The notes under the pieces are model-generated. The model was not told the origin of the DNA and ran no database searches. It worked only from the letters and a program-made list of their open reading frames with translations. Source: Hydnum rufescens UP504 (lineage: Eukaryota > Basidiomycota > Agaricomycetes > Cantharellales > Hydnaceae). From it: a DNA stretch of 49,588 nt. Within the stretch, counting starts at the first letter, position 1. Every line of letters starts with the position of its first letter. Of this stretch, positions 44,401 to 49,588 are shown one piece after another. The translations under genes were made by a program, and so were the position numbers. The stretch lies in the NCBI GenBank assembly GCA_014904985.1, contig MU129096.1:9391-58978 (forward strand), given 5' to 3'.

Positions 44401-45133
44401 GCCTCGAGGACTCTGTAGAACACACGGTGTGCTATTGCTTCAACAGAAATCGCAATGCCCCTATCACACCAATGATGCGGCCGATTTCGGAGTGTCTGCT
44501 GATGCACAATGAATGATCGTGACCTCCGGAGTACGATCCACGCGATCGAAATGACCACCTGAACTATCAGATGAACCAGTGTCCGACGCAATGTCGGATC
44601 AACTACTGAAGTGCCGCCTGACAAAATATCACCGCCCTCACAGCAGAGGGTGAGTCAACGCGCTCGTTCAGCTAAATTAAGAATCCCACTTACCACTGCT
44701 TTGAGACGTAGCTTCATCTTCGACAGCGACAATAACCCGGCAGAAACGAACGTACATTTGGGCTCAGACCTGTACTCCTGCAAACAGGGTTGCACCATGA
44801 AAGGTGGAATCTAATCCAGAGAACGTCGCAACAAAGAAAATCTTGGATGACATGACATGACGCAACTCTCATGCTACGCAATAAGGCTAAGTCAATTTCG
44901 ACACACGCTAAGCATTGTTGAGCACCTTGCAAGTCGGTGGAAAAACAGCCAGACGCCGTCAACACCCAAAATAATTTAGACATCGGTACATCCCGACATA
45001 TCAGGTCCCAACGGCTTTAGAGTCGGGGATTGGCGCTTGCCGCCGCTACCGATAGAGTTAATACAGGGGCAAATACACACGCGATCGGTCAACTGAATTA
45101 GTCCGCCGCCGAGATTGATCGGCACCGACCGAG
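41476..45133. other. No recognised gene (about 3.7 kb)
   Basis: Several minus-strand frames (41,718-41,954, 42,398-42,592, 42,646-42,912, 44,289-44,624) and plus-strand frames are open for 60-110 codons but carry no family motif I know. Between about 43,730 and 44,170 the words CACGGATTTxGG and AACGTAGATCC recur. I cannot assign function. Confidence 0.35.
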
Positions 45134-45375
45134 TCGGAGGCGCCGAGCACATCAGAGGCGCCGAGCACATCGGAGGCGCCGAGCACATCGGAGGCACCGA
45201 GGGACTGTCAGAGGTAGCAGCTGACTCCGAGGTAGCAGCTGATTCGGGTCAGCTGAAAATGCGGCGCCCTATCAACGCTTCCACATTGTCACCGACGATT
45301 GAGTGTCGGAGGCGCCGACGGAGCACATCGGAGGCACCAATGGACTGTGGGGGGTAGCAGCTGACTTGGAGGTCA
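45134..45375 (+). repeat. Short tandem repeats (18-bp minisatellite)
   Basis: The unit CGGAGGCGCCGAGCACAT occurs almost four times in a row (45,134-45,201). Related words GAGGTAGCAGCTGACTC are doubled at 45,211-45,245, and single degenerate copies lie at about 45,306-45,375. Confidence 0.8.
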
Positions 45376-45436
45376 GCGCCTTATCGGCGCTTCCATATTG
45401 TCGTCCTCAGCGATCTATTACCCCCAAATCCCTATA

Positions 45437-45455
45437 TATTTACACTGTGTAAATA
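45437..45455. promoter_or_regulatory. Inverted repeat upstream of FRE-B
   Basis: TATTTACAC-T-GTGTAAATA is a perfect 9-bp inverted repeat with a 1-nt centre, 162 bases before the FRE-B start and just after TATATA. It could be a dimeric regulator site. It lies outside the block shared with FRE-A (shared from 45,497), so it is not common to both copies. Confidence 0.3.
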
Positions 45456-45616
45456 CCCCAGCTGGTTTGTACCCCGTCCACCGACACCGACTACACAACT
45501 TAGGTCTATTGTCGTTTGGCTGTCCCCGCCACTCATAAACTCTTGTACATTTCTCACTCTTCCCGGCGCTTGGGCTCGCTGCGTGTCCCACCCTCTTTTA
45601 TTTGCTTCTTAGAGTG

Positions 45617-47420
45617 ATGGGTGCTATATCTATACCTGCTGGTTCAGACCCCTTAGATATCTCTCGCTTTCACATCGCCACAACGACCACCAGCGATACC
45701 CTGTCTGCGTCGAACGCTCTCATAATTGCTTTTATTCTTGGTGCGTACTTTCCTCACCCTCAATGACATGTTATTTATGTGCAAGCCGTTCATTTCCAGT
45801 CGTTCTCGCTTATGCCCTCATCAACCTTCCGTGGACTTTCTTTCGCCTCCAACATACCGGCTGGTTGACCGGCTGGTCACTTTCTTCTAAACCTATTCCA
45901 GCGCCCACTCGGTGCCCCCATCCTAACGCCACTGATATGGGGCCTCAATCTATTGGTCACTTGTCCCTCGGGTTCCCATCCTATATGATACCGCGTATCA
46001 ACCTCACTACCTCTCAATTTTTTGTACTGCTCGCCACAACGGCTATTATTACGGCTGCTTGCTTTACGAACAGTAACGTCATCACGGATTCGACTCGAAC
46101 CGGATACATAGCAATTACCCTCGTTCCCTGTGTGATAGCGTTGGGCAATAAGGTTTTTGGTGTTGGGTCAATAGTCCAAGTGGGCTACGCCTCTGTAAGT
46201 GCCACGGCAATGATGGACTAATCAGACACGCACTGACATGAAAGTGCCCGTTAGGTCAACTGGTTGCATCGCTGGCTCGGTCGTTTATTCTTCGTTGTAA
46301 CAACAGTGCACGTTATTGCCTACATGGTGATATTTGCACAGACAAACTCAATGAAGACTGAAATGTCCAAGGCGTCCAACATCTTGGCATGTGTAGCTTA
46401 CGCTGGACTATGCCTCATCTTCTTTGCATCCTTCAGGTATGTTCGGCAGCGGTGGTGGCACATTTTCAAAGTATGCCACCATTTCGGGATTCTCATATTT
46501 GTGGTTGGGGTGCGTCGACTTTGCATTGGTTTTTGGTCTGTGGATTAATGAATTGCAAACTAGCTGAACTACCACAGCCCGCTCTGGCGCCCATGGATCG
46601 GATTCTCGCTTGCCTTTCTGTTCTTCTCGCTTGTTCTTAGGGCGCTTACTTCCCGTATTCACATCGCCTATCTTACTCCGCTTTCCTCTTCCCGATCTAC
46701 CGTCATTCACTTTCCTAGCTTGCGGTCCGGATGGATTCCAGGCCAACACGTCCGTATTCGCGTATTGACTGGAGGCATGGGGCTAGGAGCAATCTTGGAG
46801 GGCCATCCGTTCACCCTCGCTACAGCTCCCACTGTAGATGGGGTGGGTGGAAAACTGCTGGTCAAGGCTGCTGGCGACTGGACAGAAAAATTGCTTCAAG
46901 TTGCGAAGAAGCGATCGCAAGCAGATGTTGAAGATGGGAGAGGATACCCTGTCGCAGTTATTGTCGAAGGACCATACGGTGGCTGTGAACTTCTTTATTC
47001 TGCTTATTCGACGGTACTGTTAGCGGCTGGTGGGTCGGGGTGTCGTACGTCTTGGCTGTCGCCCAGGGCATTATTTCCGACTCCAAGCTGGGTAAATCCC
47101 GTACTCGTGAACTCAATATCGTTTGGAGCGTCAGAGATCGAGGTGCGTTGTTGAAGGGTCTATCCGTCGAAACCTTCTGAAATTCGTGCTGTGCACAGCT
47201 GCGCTTACCGACATTGCCCCTTTTTTCGACGATCTTCTTTCTTCTGCACGGTCTCTTCCCCATCTGAGGATCAATATCACGCTTCATTTCACATCTGTCA
47301 GTTGTAGCTTCAACCCCCCCTTTCAAGAATTTCCCCTTTCAACTCGGCGAATCACCTCGACTCGGAAAAGTCTAGTCGAGTGGACTTGGATGATGTTTCA
47401 ACCGCGGTGGGCAAAAGGAG
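45617..47420 (+). pseudogene. Ferric reductase copy FRE-B, frameshifted and truncated
   Basis: Exons parallel FRE-A: 45,617-45,744, 45,786-46,194, 46,255-46,509 and 46,564 to about 47,144, then a partial fifth exon from about 47,201. Heme histidines, HPFT and EGPYGG are kept. In the NADPH loop the G run is one base shorter than in FRE-A (47,037-47,040), breaking the frame right after AAGGSG. About 80 bp present in FRE-A exon 5 are missing near 47,305, and similarity ends near 47,420, before the C-terminal CGP motif. Shared sequence begins at AACTTAGGTCTATTGTCG (45,497; 38,143 in FRE-A), so the promoter-proximal leader was duplicated but not the region further upstream. As assembled it cannot make a full enzyme. 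Confidence 0.82.
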
Positions 47421-47429
47421 AGAGATGTA

Positions 47430-48719
47430 ATGCTTTTCTTGTACTGCACCCCTCCTACCATCTCGCCATCGACGGCGACACATACTTTTATAGCGGATCC
47501 CTCAGTGTCCTTAAATTTCCGTTCACCAGTTCCTAATCCTGTCGCAGAGGGAAGTACCGCTTGTTCACGAATATTCAGGCCTACAGAACCTCATGGGTGT
47601 TTTGTATGTATCACCTCCCCTGCACGAGATATGTTATGACACCTCACTAATCCTAATCCATCGTGCCAACGCCATAGATCCGATGCCCACGATAGCCGGC
47701 ATGCTCATCGTCCCCCACCTTACCTGGCAAACGAGGGCATCCACGGCAATATTCTTGTTCCTTCTCTTCACGACTCTCCCTCTACTATTATTCTTGCCCC
47801 TCCGACTCACCGCATTCCTCGCCGGTGTCGGCCCATTTCTCATCACACACCCCTTCATGCGCCGATCATATTTGCTCCCGATGGCGGGTTGCAGCAATCT
47901 AAAGTCATTTCATCGTCTCCAGCCAATTACAACGAATACTCAATGAAGTCAGTCTTTCCGAAAAGCACATTGAAGCCAAAGGTCAGTCAGTATGTCCACT
48001 CTCGTCATCCCTCTTTTTTTCTTTCTCCCTTCATTCCATCCATCCATCATCAATTGACACCACTTGTTGGATTATTCGTTTTGTTTAGAGCTTCGATGAG
48101 ATCGAGGTCTTCCAAAACGAACGCTGGGCGCGGCCGTCCTCGTCTGCTACGAGCGCAGCGAATGGGAATGTCATTCGTGGCCGGGTGGAAATACGGGGAC
48201 TCGAACCTGAAACCGATCGAACGCACGCATGGACGCGGGAGCCGGATGGGAGTCAGGCTGTCGGCGATGATAGGTTTGTATGTTTATTTATTTATGTTTC
48301 TATTCACCCTGCTCAGTCAAGCACACCTTCATATCCTTATTCACACGGACGAAATATCTGATTCTGTTGTGGTGCCATTTGGCATTCGCTCCATCTCTAG
48401 TTCGCATTTAAAAATACACCTCGAACCCGGCTGGGAATACGTAGAAACTGAGGATTGGGCCCCTGACTATCTTGGCCGATGGCTCCTTCCGGAGCCGATG
48501 GAGGTATGTGTTTTTTTGGCTCGCTTCTCTGTTATCTGCAGGCCAGTTTCCGTATCTAATACATTGCGGCCATGGGATCTCATGGTCTAAGATGGGTGGG
48601 TGTACACGAACGATGCCTGGCTCAATCCGCATGCTACCCCATTGGAAGAGTGGCAGAAACCTGGGATGACGAGGAGACGGAGATGGACGAGAAGGATCTA
48701 TCGCACCCATGTAATATAA
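47430..48719 (+). pseudogene. Peroxin 23/24/30-like dysferlin-domain membrane protein gene
   Basis: Related fungal proteins sit in the ER/peroxisome membrane and affect peroxisome number and size. Seen here: SGLQNLMGVL (47,575), then VPHLTWQTRAST with two hydrophobic helices (FLFLLFTTLPLLLFLPLRL and AFLAGVGPFLITHPF, 47,725-47,855). After an intron (GTCAGT at 47,981 to TTTAG at 48,089) comes DEIEVFQNERWA. The DysFN part follows with SNLKPIER, then an intron (GTTTGT at about 48,270). Next is SDSVVVPFGIRSISSSHLKI with WEYVETEDW, an intron (GTATGT at 48,504) and the DysFC ending GWVYTNDAWLNPHATPLEE with stop at 48,717-48,719. Frame breaks occur near 48,175, 48,225 and 48,488 compared with the left copy and the family. 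The N-terminal third is unclear. Confidence 0.68.
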
Positions 48720-49176
48720 CACTTAGTGTTGCAGAGACTTGCCCAACTGAATTGAGTCAAGTCGAGTCGAGAGTCGCGGAGTCGAAAATTTTCTCGCCAA
48801 CTACTGTACAACAGATGATCCATTTTTTTTTTACCGCGGTACGAAAGAAAGGACAATAAAACAATAGAAGTCGTTAAGTTCTAAGCAAAAAGTGGTGTGT
48901 AAGGAACACCAAAAGGCTAGCTTTTTTTGCGACTTCAAGTCGCGGGCATTACTAATATCTCCGCCCATATAGCACCTGAATTTCATATCAATACTGCTGC
49001 CCAAAATTCTAAAAAAAAAAATATGATTAAGTAGTGGCCGAATGAAAGGCTGTCGTCGCTGTTTGTGAGAGTGCAGGTATTGTGCACGCGGCGGAAGTCC
49101 ATATAATTGCCTGGGCGAGACAACCTGAGGAAGGGTGTGGTTGTCACGGCGTGACATTTCGCTCTTTCCCGGCTTC
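48720..49176. repeat. Intergenic spacer shared in inverse with 40,574-40,803
   Basis: The reverse complement repeats the spacer after FRE-A: GCGAAATGTCACGCCGTGAC, GGACTTCCGCCGCGTGCACA and the AT-run after TACTTAATC are recognisable. An extra segment (about 48,730-48,950) is not in the left copy. Confidence 0.7.
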
Positions 49177-49588
49177 TCAAAGGCTGAAGGCTCTACAACG
49201 CGAGAAGTAAAGTCGAGTCGGATCAGTATCCGGCTGTGAGTTGAGGGAAAACTAAGGCAACGTACTCCTCATGGAACTCAACGCCCTCAGCAACCGCACA
49301 CAATTTCTTGAAGGTAAGAACCATCCCCATAGGCCCACAGGCCCCAACTGCCACTCTGCCGCCAGAGGACGACGTGCCGTTGGCAACCCGGAAGAACCTC
49401 TCGGAGAAAGTCCCCCCTCCGTTTCCGCTCACGCTCTACAACGTCTTGGAGAATCGTGGCGTACACAGGTCGACCGGGTTTGACTTCGATCCCGGACAGT
49501 TTGGAGTCGATGGGTTCTCGTCTGAGAATGGGTGTTCGATCTTTCATCGGTCGAGCTATCAGTGTCGGAGGCGCCGTCCCTCCCCAAA
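49177..49588 (-). pseudogene. Ferric reductase copy FRE-C, 3' end (runs off window)
   Basis: The last two exons correspond to FRE-A exons 5 and 6. Exon 6 (49,177-49,192) ends EEAFSL-stop; the intron has a GTACGT donor at 49,265 and a TTGTAG acceptor. Exon 5 (49,266 to window end) reads GRPVYATILQDVVERERKRR and then, in a frame shifted by one base, VAVGACGPMGMVL and EGVEFHEE. The shift coincides with a G run one base longer than in FRE-A, and an A run upstream is one base shorter, so sequencing error is possible. The rest of the gene lies beyond 49,588. Confidence 0.75.

Noticed and set aside
44289..44624. Minus-strand frame with a hydrophobic N-terminal part that could be a membrane protein
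   Set aside because: Only one weak hydrophobic stretch, no recognisable family, and an equally open plus-strand frame over the same bases.

Overview
The window looks like a chromosome segment from a basidiomycete fungus, most likely a mushroom-forming agaricomycete. The evidence is short GT-AG introns with TACTAAC or CTGAC branch sites; remnants of KDZ, hAT, pogo/CENP-B-type (DDE_1), IS630/Tc1-type (DDE_3) and Gypsy elements of the kinds that fill agaricomycete genomes; a DUF6532-like gene remnant; and host genes for a 108-residue FKBP, ferric reductases and a peroxin-type dysferlin-domain protein. It divides into two halves. Positions 1 to about 34,000 are nested, decayed mobile DNA, mostly very poor in CpG except for a Gypsy gag block near 14,740-18,560 and the hairpin array. 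From about 34,000 to the end CpG is ordinary and host genes appear.

Left half, in order: a KDZ-type C-terminal remnant (about 90-1,365); a broken minus-strand gene resembling DUF6532 proteins (about 3,150-5,308); two oppositely oriented copies of an LTR-like repeat (5,963-6,985 and about 13,260-14,124); a repeat family R (8,390-9,745, and again in 22,545-25,440); a hAT transposase gene (10,754-14,400) interrupted by an 882-bp TIR element with a TA target site and by the second LTR-like copy; a Gypsy gag region with CCHC knuckle (15,124-18,552); a large inverted repeat built of hairpin-carrying intron-like modules (18,810-22,335); a foldback of family R with a 656-bp solo LTR inserted in one arm (22,545-25,019); a ninth stand-alone hairpin/intron module (about 25,600-25,866); a pogo-type transposase remnant (26,600-28,600); a 711-bp hAT-type foldback MITE with an exact 8-bp target duplication (28,733-29,443); and a TIR element carrying a broken DDE_3 transposase (29,700-33,340).

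Right half: a six-exon FKBP12-type prolyl isomerase gene on the minus strand (34,908-35,598), with a 19-nt micro-exon and a likely GC-AG intron; an apparently intact six-exon ferric reductase gene, FRE-A (38,274-40,573); a truncated minus-strand dysferlin-domain gene fragment (40,804-41,475); about 4 kb without recognised genes; a second, damaged ferric reductase copy, FRE-B (45,617 to about 47,420); a dysferlin-domain peroxin-like gene with frameshifts (about 47,430-48,719); and the 3' end of a third ferric reductase copy, FRE-C, on the minus strand (49,177 to window end). FRE-A with its tail-to-tail dysferlin fragment is the inverted counterpart of the dysferlin gene with FRE-C, so this is a local inverted segmental duplication plus an extra tandem FRE copy.

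The most unusual structure is 18,810-22,335. Eight modules, four per arm in opposite orientation, each pair an exon-end hairpin with an intron of roughly 94-116 nt that contains a second strong hairpin, a GTRAGT donor, a TACTAAC-like branch site and a TAG acceptor. Stem sequences change between modules while pairing is kept. I read it as a candidate family of structured, introner-like elements or a structured RNA locus; function is unknown. All calls were made by eye, without database searches.
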